Of a DNA stretch of 64,000 bases, positions 18,784 through 29,490 are shown piece by piece; the first letter of the stretch is position 1; each line of letters starts with the position of its first letter. Both the position numbers and the translations under genes were made by a program. This DNA is from Salvelinus alpinus. Taxonomy: Eukaryota > Chordata > Actinopteri > Salmoniformes > Salmonidae. The notes below the pieces were generated by a model. The model ran no database searches and was not told where the DNA came from. It saw only the letters and a program-made list of their open reading frames with translations. The DNA lies in assembly GCF_045679555.1 (NCBI RefSeq), contig NC_092094.1, positions 15,948,612 through 16,012,611 on the forward strand, read 5' to 3'.

Positions 18784-19627
18784 CTCCTCTGCCTGGGTGA
18801 TCACCACTGCTGGGATGCAGCCTCCTTGCTCCCCCTACGCATCATCTGTGGTCAGGTCCAGGTCTAGGTTGAGTGGCCCATTTGGGACGACCTTTTGCTG
18901 GTCTTGGTGTGATCCCAGTAGTTGCTCTTGGTCCTGGTTTGGGTTTGGGGATTAATCAGTGCAGTATGGTACATGCTTATCTCCAGCTAGATCATGGTTA
19001 GAGTCCTGTGCCTGTTTCTGGTTCTCATCTGATAGCAGGCTGGGAATGGTGACTTCATGCAGCCTGTCGTGGTCCTGTCCAGGGAGTGGTAATGGATCCT
19101 GTTCCACACTACTCAGCCTGCCTAGATCTCCCTCGAGCCTTTCTAGGTTTGAGCTGTGAGCTGTGCATTGCTTCAGGGCTACATTACACTGATACTCCTT
19201 GTTTCCCAGTGGATCCTCATCCTGGTCCTGGGCATTTCCTGGAGAATCCTGTTCTTCTGTAGGACATTTCTCTGAGCCCAGTGAACCATTTTGATCCTGG
19301 ACTTGATGTGAGTCATTTTGATTCAGACTGTCCTGGTCTTGTGCTGGAGCTGTACCCTGGTCTAGACTGTATAGTCTCACCTGGCCTTGCACTAAACCCT
19401 TGTCAAGACACTACAGTGTTTTCCTGGATTTGTGCTGGACCCTGGTCTAGACCTTGCAATGTTTCCTGGTCTGGTGCTGAACTCGTACCTAGACTATTCC
19501 GCCAGTCTTGGAACTGTCTTGCTGTCATTGGCTGTTGGCGATGTTCTGGAGGCCTTGACTCTCCCTCCAAACCCTGCTGGGACTCCTGAAGACCTGAAGA
19601 AGACACTGTCATAGGGCACGGAGTCGC
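18784..19627 (-). pseudogene. possible decayed exon of a Gln/Asp-rich protein
   Basis: On the - strand an AG acceptor (CTCTCCATTGGCAG, ending at 19628) and a strong donor (GAG|GTGAGTAAAG at 18784/18783) bound 844 bases. Two long frames fill the interval: 19612-19403 (Gln/Glu-rich) and 19392-18952 (146 residues with repeated DQD/DQ and AQDQ motifs). They are offset by one base, and in-frame stops occur at about 18954 and about 18836. The last stretch before the donor reads IPAVVITQAEE. The Asp-Gln repetition comes from imperfect CTGGTC-type repeats in DNA, so chance openness is possible. No family is recognised, and it could equally be a non-coding repeat. Confidence 0.35.
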
Positions 19628-20230
19628 CTGCCAATGGAGAGCAAGACGCAGAGGTTAAAACATACACAGATACAAACGTGTGCATATACGGATTACACGC
19701 AAACACACACACACACATGCAAGCACGCGCTCACACACATTTTGAATTCTAGGCTAAAAGCCTCGTTCTTGAATACTGTGGTTAATGGGATATCCAGTCT
19801 AGAACACTATAGTATATCCCAGTTCTCTTTCCCTGGCAGTGCTGTCATAGTAACCATTAGCCCTTACAGTGAAGTCCTTTCATTAACACAGACAATGCCC
19901 CGACATTTCCCATGCTTAATACACAAATCCCATGGGTAGTAATTACAGTTGAGTCCAGCTAACAAGGATTACAGTTTATACTTTAACAACTATTTTTAAA
20001 AGGAATGTATTTTTCGAATTAATTGAACACACTGTCTTACAAGTAACCTCTTGTCATTTGCCCTCCAGGCTAAGCAAATTAATAAAGAATGGGGTAAAAA
20101 GAGAGGAGATTTTGCTTTCATCTGCAGAATTATCTCCACAAAAGAACCAGTACCACAGAGACTGTGGGGGAATTAGATGATGAATTACAACTGTGCATCT
20201 TCAACTTTGTCCTCACAAGTTGTTTACATA
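19628..20230. other. intergenic, no gene seen
   Basis: Short CA-rich patch near 19700-19740, then AT-rich sequence. The part from 20010 to 20220 is non-repetitive (TTTTTCGAATTAATTGAACA) and might be conserved non-coding DNA. Confidence 0.4.
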
Positions 20231-20604
20231 CAGGTAACTGCCGAAATAAAGGAAACACTTGAGTAAATGAGAGATACAAAGTATATTGACAGCAGGTGCT
20301 TCCGCACATGTGTGGTGAATGAGCAATTCCTAAGCAATTAACATCCCATCATGCTAAGGGTCATGTATAAAAATGCTGAGATTCTGGAGCGGCGTCTGAG
20401 ACAGCGTTCTCCACCATCATCAGCAAAACACCAAATTATTGAATTTCTTGTGGAAGAATGGTGTCACATCCCTACAATAGAGTTCCAGACACTTGTAGAA
20501 TCTATGCCAAGGCACAGTGAAGCTGTTCTGGCTCGTGGTGGCCCAATGCCCTATTAAGACGCTTTATGTTGGTGTTTCCTTTATTTTGGCAATTACAGTA
20601 CCTG
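20231..20604. mobile_element. 374-bp miniature Tc1-like element
   Basis: TA flanks both ends (20229-20230 and 20605-20606). The terminal inverted repeats are about 28-33 bp: CAGGTAACTGCCGAAATAAA... at the left and the complement of CAGGTACTGTAATTGCCAAA... at the right; both continue into GGAAACAC. The interior retains sequence related to the ends of a Tc1 transposase gene (GGAGCGGCGTCTGAGACAGC; CTTGTGGAAGAATGGTGTCA; GAATCTATGCCAAGGCACAG), with the centre deleted. This is an internal-deletion derivative mobilised, if at all, in trans. Confidence 0.85.
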
Positions 20605-21989
20605 TACCTTTAAGGCATAAAAAAGTACATAGTAGTAATCAAGATGGTCATACAAACAAACACATGTTGGGTCACCAGCTGGTGTCAAGCTACTAGATAA
20701 AGAAAACCAGAGTAAATGCATATAATAGGTTATCATATTATATAACTGCTGTTTAGAAATGGATCACCACCATACCACATGCATTTATGGCCTTTAACTA
20801 ATATGATTCTCAACATCCAACACTGTAACCAACAGTGCTTATAAGATGCAAGCCTACATCATACTCCTCCCCAACTGTAACCTAACAGTACATTGCAGTG
20901 CATTAGTAAGGGATGCTTAAAAGTGTGAAAATACCATCTCTAATCTACTCAACCCATCTGTAGTTTATAAGCTGAGAAACTGCATATGAGCCACAAATGA
21001 TCATGCCCATCAACCGCACCATTTCCCCCTGCACACACACCGACACACACACACACACCGACACCACACACATACACATCATCAACAGCACCATTTCCCC
21101 CGGCAGCAATAAGGAGTGTGGTCATGCTTATGATGTACTTAGAGAGACTCCTTAAGGAGAAGACTTTTCACATTGCTCAGGCTTCATTATGCTCAATCAG
21201 TATTTGTTTAGTGTCTCCATGTTACTGACTTATTTTCAAATGAAAAGTTCTCTCTCTTTCTTCAGGCACGTTCTGGTAATGTATTGTGTAATTGAAATGG
21301 GAATATTATCCCAATCTCTTTCCCAGGTGTATTAAAAGTCTAACTGTAAATCATATTGTTGCTGTTTTTTAATACTGTATATAAAACATTGTCAACAACT
21401 AATTTCTAGTATCTGGCACAGTTAAATTCATGGGAGAACAGACTAATTTCAGAATATCAACACAGCATTCGTATCTTAACACTTCACTGTATAAGAGAAG
21501 GATTTCCATTCAGACACAGAGACACCGAGAAGAGAAGGCTAGAGGGACAAACAGTAGCCAGGTTCAACAAGGGCTTCTATATTCTACACATCTAGGTTTG
21601 CGATCATCACTCATGCTCCAGCTATTACAGTTTGTCTATCAATGGAACAGCTTACCTGTGTATTCATGTCACAGTCACTTCTCCTGGGTGGTAGGTTGTG
21701 GTGTGGCTGTCATCTAAAGAAAACCAGACACACAGAGCTTATCAAGATCACCCCATACTGTTTGTAGATTTTTCTTTTAAGACAACGATGATGACAGAGA
21801 CTGACCACACACCATGGGCCAGTGTGAAAGTGATGTCTGTTAAGCTATCCACTCTAGTTATAGTAACCACAAATAAGATGAACTCTATCCATGCACACAG
21901 GTCTGACTAAGCAGAGCTGTTGAGCGTTGTGTTTACAGTAGAAGCTTACAATAACCATGGGCAATTTAATCTCGTTAAGGCTTTTAGGC
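20605..21989. other. intergenic, no gene seen
   Basis: Contains short CA-rich patches near 21030-21080 and a non-repetitive segment at 21110-21330. No exon is supported. Confidence 0.45.
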
Positions 21990-24360
21990 AAATATAACTT
22001 TAAATAGAGGCGGGGGGCAGGTAACTGCCTATTCAGCATCCTGATGGTCTGGGGGTAGAAGCTATTGGCCAGTTTTACAGTTTTTGCCATGACACTCATA
22101 CAGTATACTGCCCATGTCTGAGAGATGGAAGCGGGGAGAACAGACCATGTCTTCCCGCAACACCTGGTGCTGTAGGTTTTCTGAAAGGCAGGCAGTGTGC
22201 ACCCAATGGTGCGTTCAGCTGAGCGTACCACTCTCTGTATTGCCTTGTGGTCCGCAGCGGTGGAGTTGCCGTTCCAGGCTGTGATGCAGCCCAACACTAT
22301 GCTCTCAATGGTGCTCCTGTATAACACTGTGAGGGCCAGCGTGGACAGGCCTAATTTCTTCAGATTGAAGAGTCGCTGTAGTGCCTTCTTCACCACTGCG
22401 TCCAAAGCGGTTTGACCATTTCAGCTCCACGGAGATGTGTTCGCCCCGTTGATGAGGATGGGGGTGTGTCCAGCCAGGTTTCTCCTGAAGTCCACAATCA
22501 GCTATTTTGTTTTGCTGATGTTGAGGGACAGGTTGTTTACCTGGCACCAAGCCGTCTGAGTGCCTACCTCCTCCCTGTGGGCCGTCTCGTCGTTGTTGGT
22601 AATTAAATCAAATCAAACTTTATTTGTCACTTGCACTGAATACAACATGTGTAGACCTTACCGTGAAATGCTTACTTACAAGCCCTTAACCAACAATGCA
22701 GTTCAAGAAAGAGTTAAGAAAATATTTACCAAGTAAACTAAGGTAAAAACGTATGAAAATGTAACACAATAAAATAACAATAACGAGGCTATATAAAGGG
22801 TGTACTGGTACCGAGTCAATGTGCGGGGGTACAGGTTAGCCGAGGTAATTTGTACACATAGGTAGGGGTGAAGTGACTTTGCATAGATAATAAACAGTAT
22901 GTAGCAGCAGTGTGGGGGGGGGGGGGGGGGGCATTCGTGTCAATGTAAATAATCCGGTGGCCATTTGATGAATTGTTTAGCAGTCTTATGGCTTGGAGGT
23001 CGAAGCTGTTAAGGTGCGTTTTGGTCCTAGACTTGGCGCACCGGTACCGCTTGCCGTGTAGTAGCAGAGAAAACAGTTACCATACCAGGCAGTGATGCAA
23101 AGGTGTTGTTGTGCCCTCTTCACGACTGTTTTGGTGTGTTTGGACGATGATAGTTGTGGACACCAAGGAACTTGAAACTCTCGACCCGCTCCACTACAGC
23201 CCGTCGATGTTAACGGGGGCCTGTTCGGCCCACCTTTTCCTGTAGTCCACGATCAGCTCCTTTGTCTTGCTCACATTGAGGCAGAGGTTGTTGTCCTGGC
23301 ACCACACTGACAGATCTCTGACCTCCTCCCTATAGGCTGTCTCATCGTTGTCAGTGATCAAGCCTACCACTGTTGTGTCGTCAGTAAACTTAATGATGGT
23401 GTTGGAGTCGTGTTTGGCCATGCCGACGTCGGTGAACAGGGAGTACAGGAGGGAACTAAGCACACACTGAGGGGCCCCAGTGTTGAGGATTAGCGTAACA
23501 GACGTGTTGTTGCCTACCCTTACCACCGGGGGCGGCCCGTCAGGAAGTCCAGAATCCAGTTGCAGAGGGATGTGTTTAGTCCCAGGGTCCTTAGCTTAGT
23601 AATGAGCTTTGTGGGCACTATGGTGTTGAACACTGAGCTGTAGTCAATGAACAGCATTCTCACATAGGTGTTCCTTTTGTCCTGGTGGGAAAGGGCAGTA
23701 TGGAGTGCGATTGAGATTGCGTCATCTGTGGATCTGTTGGGGAGGCATGCAAATTGGAGTGGGTCTAGGGTATCCGGGAGGATGCTGTTGATGTGATCCA
23801 TGATCAGCCTTTCAAAGTACTTCATGGCTACCGACGTGAGTGCTACGGGGCTGTAATCATTTAGGCAGGTTTCCTTCGCTTCCTTGGGCACAGGGACTAT
23901 GGTGGTCTGCTTGAAACATGTAGGTATTACAGACTCAGTCAAGGAGAGGTTGAAAATGTCAGTGAAGACACTTGCCAGTTGGTCCACGCATGCTTTGAGT
24001 ACACGTCCTGGTAATCCATCTGGCACCGCAGCTTTGTGAATGCTGACCTGTTTTATCAGGCTTACTACTGTTGTGTCGTGTGCAACTAGATGAATGAGTT
24101 GGAACTGTGTGAGGCCACGCAGTCGTGGGTATACAGGGAGTACAGCAGGGAACTGAGGACACACCCTTGTGGGGCCTCCATGTTGAGAATCAGTGTAGAT
24201 GAGGTAATGTTGCCTACCTTCACCATCTGGGGGCGGCTGTCAGGGCGGTAAGCGAATTGGAGCGGGTTGAGTGTGTCGGGGAGGGAGGAGTTGATCTGGT
24301 CTTTGACTAGCCTCTCAATGCACTTCATGATGACGGAAGTGAGTAAATTCATATAGATCA
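21990..24360 (-). mobile_element. LINE copy A, interrupted by LINE copy B
   Basis: LINE A occupies 24360-24055 and 22603-21990 on the - strand. Its 5' piece reads [28 protein letters not shown] and, after an internal deletion, QMVKVGN and [16 protein letters not shown]. Its 3' piece carries the C-terminal region (TVLYRSTIESIVLGCITAWN, SFYPQTIRMLNR). The two pieces join in the reverse transcriptase at TTVVSLI...NNDETA when copy B is removed. It differs from copy B by many substitutions, so it is a different sub-family. It is dead through truncation and indels. Confidence 0.82.
22604..24054 (-). mobile_element. LINE copy B, inserted into LINE copy A
   Basis: This LINE belongs to the same family as the copies at 1-1516 and 8934-11083. 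From the 5' end (24054) it reads [36 protein letters not shown] and [14 protein letters not shown], then [18 protein letters not shown] and DNNLCLNVSKTKELIVDYRK. The catalytic box is altered: it reads FTDDTT instead of FADDTT. The C-terminal region is largely deleted near 23080-23110. The 3' UTR contains a G17-type run at 22914-22931, and the tail AATCAAATCAAACTTTATTT starts near 22604. It is 5'-truncated and has frameshifts. Confidence 0.88.
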
Positions 24361-24615
24361 TGTTAACAACTGACTTATATTATCTGATAGAACAAAATGT
24401 ATAAGATCTCCTAAGCTTGTGTTAACCTTGAACTTTATTGTCAGCGTTTATCCCAAAACTCCATCAAAGACAGTACAGTATGAAGATAGGGAGAAAATCC
24501 TCCAATAGAAATTTCCGCTCATCCTTGTAGGCAATGTCATGGCGCCGTTTGCTAGCTAAGCTCATGCGCAGAAACACGGCATTGACCACAGCCACAAAGT
24601 CATAAACCCCTCCTA

Positions 24616-25845
24616 CAGTGCCTTTCAGAAAATATTCACACCCCTTGAGTTTTTCCACATTTTGTTGTGTTACAGCCTGAATTTAAAATGGATTAGATTT
24701 AATTTTATGTAACTGATCTACATACGATACCCCATAATGTCACAGTGGAATTTTGTTTATAAAAATGTTTACACATTAATAAAGAATGAAAAGCTGAAAC
24801 ATCTTGAGTCAATAAGTATTTAACAAGTGTTTTGTAACTGGCCTACACACAATACACCATAATGTCAAAGTAGAATATTTTTTTTCATTATTATTATTTT
24901 TTTTTTTACAAATGAATTAAAAATTAAAAGCTGAAATGTCTTGAGTCAATAAGTATTCAACCCCTTTGTTATGGCAAGCTTAAATACGTTCAGGTGTAAG
25001 AATGTTGCTTATCAAGTCACAAGGTCCTGGGGTGGCAGGTAGCCTAGTGGTTAGAGTGTTGGGACAGTTACCGAAAGGTTAGTGGATCAAATCCCCAAGC
25101 TGACAAGATAAAAATCTGTTGTTCTGCCCCTGAACAAAGCAGTTAACCCACTCTTCCCCGGTAGAGAGTTGTTGTAAATAAGAATTTGTTCTTAACTGAC
25201 TTGCCTATTTAAATAAAGGTTACTTTTTTTTTAAACACATAATATGTTGCATGAATTCACTCTGTATGCAATAATAGTGGTTAACAGGATTTTTTTATGA
25301 CTACCTCATCTCGGTACTACACACATACAATTATCTGTAAGGTCCCTCAGTCAGGCAGTGAATGTCGAACACAGATTCAACCACAAAGACCAGGGAGGTT
25401 TTCCAATGCCTTGCAAACGGCACCTATTGGTAGATGGTTAAAAATAAAAATGAATGTAATATCCCTTTGAGCATGGTGAAGTTATTCATTACACTTTGGA
25501 TGGTGTATCAATACACCCAGTCACTACAAAGATACAGGCATCCTTCCTAACTCAGTTGCTGGAGAGGAAGGAAACTGCTCAGGGACTTCACCATGAGGCG
25601 AATGGTGACTTTAAAACAGATACAGAGGTTAATGGCTGTGATAGGAGAAAACTGAGGATAGATCAACAACATTGTAGTTACTCCACAATACTAACCTAAA
25701 TGGCAAAGTGAAAAGAAGGAAGTCTGAACAGAATAAAAATAATCCAAAACATGAATCATTTTTGCAACATGGCCCTAAAGTAATACTGCAAAAAATATGG
25801 CAAAGCATTTACCTTTTTGTCCTGAATACAAAGTGTTGTACAAAG
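24616..25845 (+). mobile_element. Tc1-like element, 3' truncated, with internal duplication and a SINE insertion
   Basis: Starts after a TA at 24614-24615 with CAGTGCCTTTCAGAAAATAT. The leader is duplicated: the block around CTGATCTACATACGATACCCCAT through CTTGAGTCAATAAGTATT recurs from 24840 with substitutions, as if two family members were joined. A SINE sits at 25028-25235. Transposase remnants follow (GGATGGTGTATCAATACACC, CTCAGTTGCTGGAGAGGAAG) and the match ends near 25845 in TACAAAGTGTTGT. No right terminal repeat is present, and there is no intact ORF. Confidence 0.82.
25028..25235 (+). mobile_element. tRNA-derived SINE, HpaI family
   Basis: The head GGTGGCAGGTAGCCTAGTGG TTAGAG is tRNA-like with an A box, and GGTTAGTGGATCAAATCCCC carries a degenerate B box. 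The body CTGTTGTTCTGCCCCTGAAC is followed by AGCAGTTAACCCAC with the diagnostic HpaI site (GTTAAC near 25142). The tail is GTTCTTAACTGACTTGCC plus AATAAAGG and a T-rich stretch. It lies inside the Tc1-like leader; CACA occurs on both sides as a possible target duplication. Confidence 0.85.
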
Positions 25846-25859
25846 TGTGATGCGTTTTC

Positions 25860-27062
25860 AAGTTTGAAGATTTCACATTTTCTGGCTTGTTTCATCTGTT
25901 TTCTGACTTGCTCCATCCATCTCTGCTTCTTGTTCTCCTTTTTCATCTCTGCCTCCTCTTTTTCCTGATCTTTCTTCTTCCACTCTTGCTCTTCTCTCTT
26001 ATTTTCATCTTTGCCTCCTCCATTTCCCCCGTTGCAAGTTCCAATTTCTCTCTTTTTGTTCCCACTTTCTCTTTTTCTCTTTCTTTTTCTCCCTCTTTCT
26101 TCTCTTGTTTTCAATCGTTTTATGTAAGTTCCTTCTCTTCTCTTTTCTCCTGCTCCTCTTTTAATCTCTTTTCTTTCTTACGCTGCTTTTATCTTCATCT
26201 GCCAATCTCTTCCTTTTCCTCTTTTTTCTCTTTTTTCTCTCTTTCTTTCCTCTGCTTTTCTAGCACCTTCTCCATCTCTCTCTCAGTTTTTCTTTCTTTT
26301 TTGCCTCCTCCAAATTACTTTTCTCCTCCTTTTCTGTATTTTTCTTCTCTTCCTCTAAGATTTGAATTATATCCTTTTCTCTCCTCTCCTCTTCTCTTCT
26401 TCTTTTATTTTTTTCTGTTCCCTCTCGTTCTGTTCCTTCTCTTGCTTTTCACGCTTTTTGTGTTCCTCTTATCATTTTCTGGTTCTTTTACAACTCTTTT
26501 TGTCATCTTGTAGGGCTTTTAGCACCTATTTTGAAATGTTTGTTTCTCTTTCAATTCTTGACTCAGACTTCCTTTACTTCCCTTTCCTTCTCTTTCTTTC
26601 TCTCAGTCACTTCCTCATCCTCACGACGCTCAGTCACTTCCTCATCCTCACTACGCTCAGTCACTTCCTCATCCACACCACGCTCGGTCAATTCCTCATC
26701 CTCACTACTCTCTGTCACTTCCTCATCCTCACCACTCTGTAACTTCCTCATCCTCACTACTCTGTCACTTGCTCATCCTCACTAATCTGTCACTTCCTCA
26801 TCCTCACTACTCTCAGTCATTTCCTCATCCTCAATACTCTGTCACTTCCTCATCCTCAATATTCTCAGTCACTTCCTCATCCTCACTCTCTTCCCTACCA
26901 GCCACCCTTTGACTCTTTTCATGCTCTCCCTCCTCTCCTCCTTCTCTCTTTTCTTCATTTTCTCTCTTCCGTGTTGCATCTATCTCTCTCTTCCTCATTG
27001 TCTCTATTGTGTCCTGACAGTTCTCCTTCTCCTTTTGGTCACTGCCATTGGCAGGCAAACAG
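25860..27062 (-). pseudogene. purine-rich stretch with possible decayed Glu/Lys-rich exon and 24-bp tandem repeats
   Basis: The - strand is almost purely A/G for 1.2 kb. Open frames on it are highly charged: 27058-26831 (ANGSDQKEKENCQDTIETMR..., ending in EDEEVTE), 26757-26563 (five units of about eight residues, (S/R)EDEEVTE(R/S)), and 26114-25809 (Lys/Glu-rich). They lie in three different frames. The middle is a minisatellite of 24-bp units (CACTTCCTCATCCTCACTAC) at about 26607-26880, with some 21-bp units that keep frame. A plausible acceptor (TTTTCTCTGTCTCACATAG) precedes 27062. No family is identified. Simple-sequence expansion without any protein is the alternative. Confidence 0.35.
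26607..26880. repeat. minisatellite, about 24-bp units (CTCAGTCACTTCCTCATCCTCACTA type)
   Basis: About eleven head-to-tail variants of CACTTCCTCATCCTCACTAC occur, with lengths of 24 or 21 bp. The missing trinucleotides are in-frame on the - strand, which is notable for a possible coding origin. Confidence 0.85.
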
Positions 27063-27125
27063 GTCTATGTGAGACAGAGAAAATAACTTGTTGTTGACAC
27101 AGACAATGTTGCCTTGGACACCATA

Positions 27126-27745
27126 CAGTCCCTTCAGAAAGTATTCACACCCCTTGACCTTTTCCACGTTTAGTTGGGTTACAGCCTGAATATAAAATGG
27201 ATTATATTTAATTTTATGTTACTGATCTACATACAATACCCCATAATGTCACAGTGGGATTTTGTTTATAAAAATGTTTACACATTAATAAAGAATGAAA
27301 AGCTGAAACATCTTGAGTCAATAAGTATTCAACCCCTTGTTATGGCAAGCCTAAATAAGTTCAGGAGTAAAATTGTTGCTTATCAAGTCACATAATAAGT
27401 TGCACGGATTCACTCTGTATGCAATAATAGTGGTTAACATGATTTCTAAATGACTACTCCATCTCTGTACCCCACACATACAATTATCTGTAAGGTCCCT
27501 CAGTCGAGTCGTGAATTTCAAATACAGATTAAACCACAAAGACCAGGGATGGTATCCAATGCCTCGCGAAGAAGGGCACCTATTGATAGATGGGTGGGGA
27601 AAATGTAAGTTATCAATTACCCTTTGGATGGTGTATCAATACACCCAGCCACTAAAAAGATACAGGCATCCTTCCTAACTCAGCTGCCGGAAAGGGAAAA
27701 TAACGCTCAGGAATTTCAACATAAGGCAAACAGTGATTTCAAAAA
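27126..27745 (+). mobile_element. Tc1-like element, 5' half
   Basis: Begins after TA (27124-27125) with CAGTCCCTTCAGAAAGTATT. The leader belongs to the family seen at 24616 and 61992, and the 5' part of the transposase gene is degraded (CAGCTGCCGGAAAGGGAAAA). It ends where sequence of another Tc1 family begins. Confidence 0.8.
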
Positions 27746-28374
27746 ATCATGAACTCTACCAAGTAGGCCTACCCGGCCATTTTAGCCAAAAACCTGGTTC
27801 ACTATGCAAGGAGGCTGAAACTTGGCCCGCCAGTGAATCTCCCAGCAAGCACAGCAATGACCCCAAGCACCCCAAGATCAAAATCCACAAATAAATGGCT
27901 ATTTGACCACAAAATCAAAATCTTGCAACGGCCAACTCAGTCTTCAGAACACCATAAAAAATCTGTGGTTTGAATTGAAGAGGGCAGTACATAAGTGCAG
28001 ACCAAAGGATGGATATCAATGATTTGGAAAGATTGTGTATGGAGGAATGGTGTAGGCGTATATTCCTCCCAGTGCATTCTCCAATCTCATACAACATTTG
28101 AGAAAAAAAGCTCAGGGCTGTTATCCTCGCAAGGTGAGGGTGCCTCAGCAATGAAAACAGGGGTGAAAGTCATTTTGACACCTATCTTTCTGACAATTTG
28201 TTTTAATACTTGTTAAAGAAAATATACTTCTCTGAGCAATTGTTTTTGCGTAAAATAGTCAACTTTTCCTATTTTGTTTTTGCATACAATATAGCTCAGT
28301 ATTTGTATTATTGATTTTAAACTGACTTTTTTGCTCATCTTTATCAAGGGTGCCAATAATTTTGGAGGTGACTG
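27746..28374 (+). mobile_element. 3' part of a different Tc1-like family
   Basis: From about 27746 the sequence follows another Tc1 family. Degraded transposase C-terminus is seen at CACAGCAATGACCCCAAGCA, AATGGCTATTTGACCACAAA, TTTGAATTGAAGAGGGCAGT and CTCAGGGCTGTTATCCTCGC. The right terminal repeat is TGCCAATAATTTTGGAGGTG ACTG followed by TA at 28375-28376. Its left end is missing and is replaced by the 5' half of the element at 27126. Confidence 0.78.
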
Positions 28375-29098
<724 letters not shown>

Positions 29099-29490
29099 AC
29101 GCGCGCGCATTCACGGGGGTGGAGCTGACAATTATAGAATGAGGTTGCCTTTTTTCCTCTGCTGACTCCCACTTGCAGGAGGAGCACTTGCCTCAGAATA
29201 CTCAATTACCAGAGCCTGGCAGGTAGTGAGCATCGACAAAGTGTTCCGCTGGAAGGCTGCATGCAGACTACTTTTCCAGACAACTTGCTGCAGCAAACAA
29301 CAACAAACCAACCGACGCAACAGTTCGTAATGTTATTGAATGGAATACGTATTTCACAAATGCGAACATTGAGGGAAAGGGCCTGTTTTCAGATGTGTTT
29401 CCATGCGCTAGTCTTGTGAGTGTACAACTAACCAGGTGAAAGCTCAGAAGTGGCCCTAAGTGGCTGACTTTAGGAGGTCACTCAGTCATC
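29099..29490 (+). promoter_or_regulatory. irx5: irx5 proximal promoter / 5' UTR region
   Basis: This is the 392 bases between the microsatellite and the irx5 ATG. It opens with a GC-richer patch (ACGCGCGCGCATTCACGGGG). No TATA box is seen at a fixed distance, and the transcription start was not located. The role is inferred from position only. Confidence 0.45.

Noticed and set aside
25887-26513. 208-codon + strand open frame, very rich in Ser, Phe and Leu
   Set aside because: It is the complement of a purine-rich low-complexity stretch. The composition explains the openness and no domain is visible.
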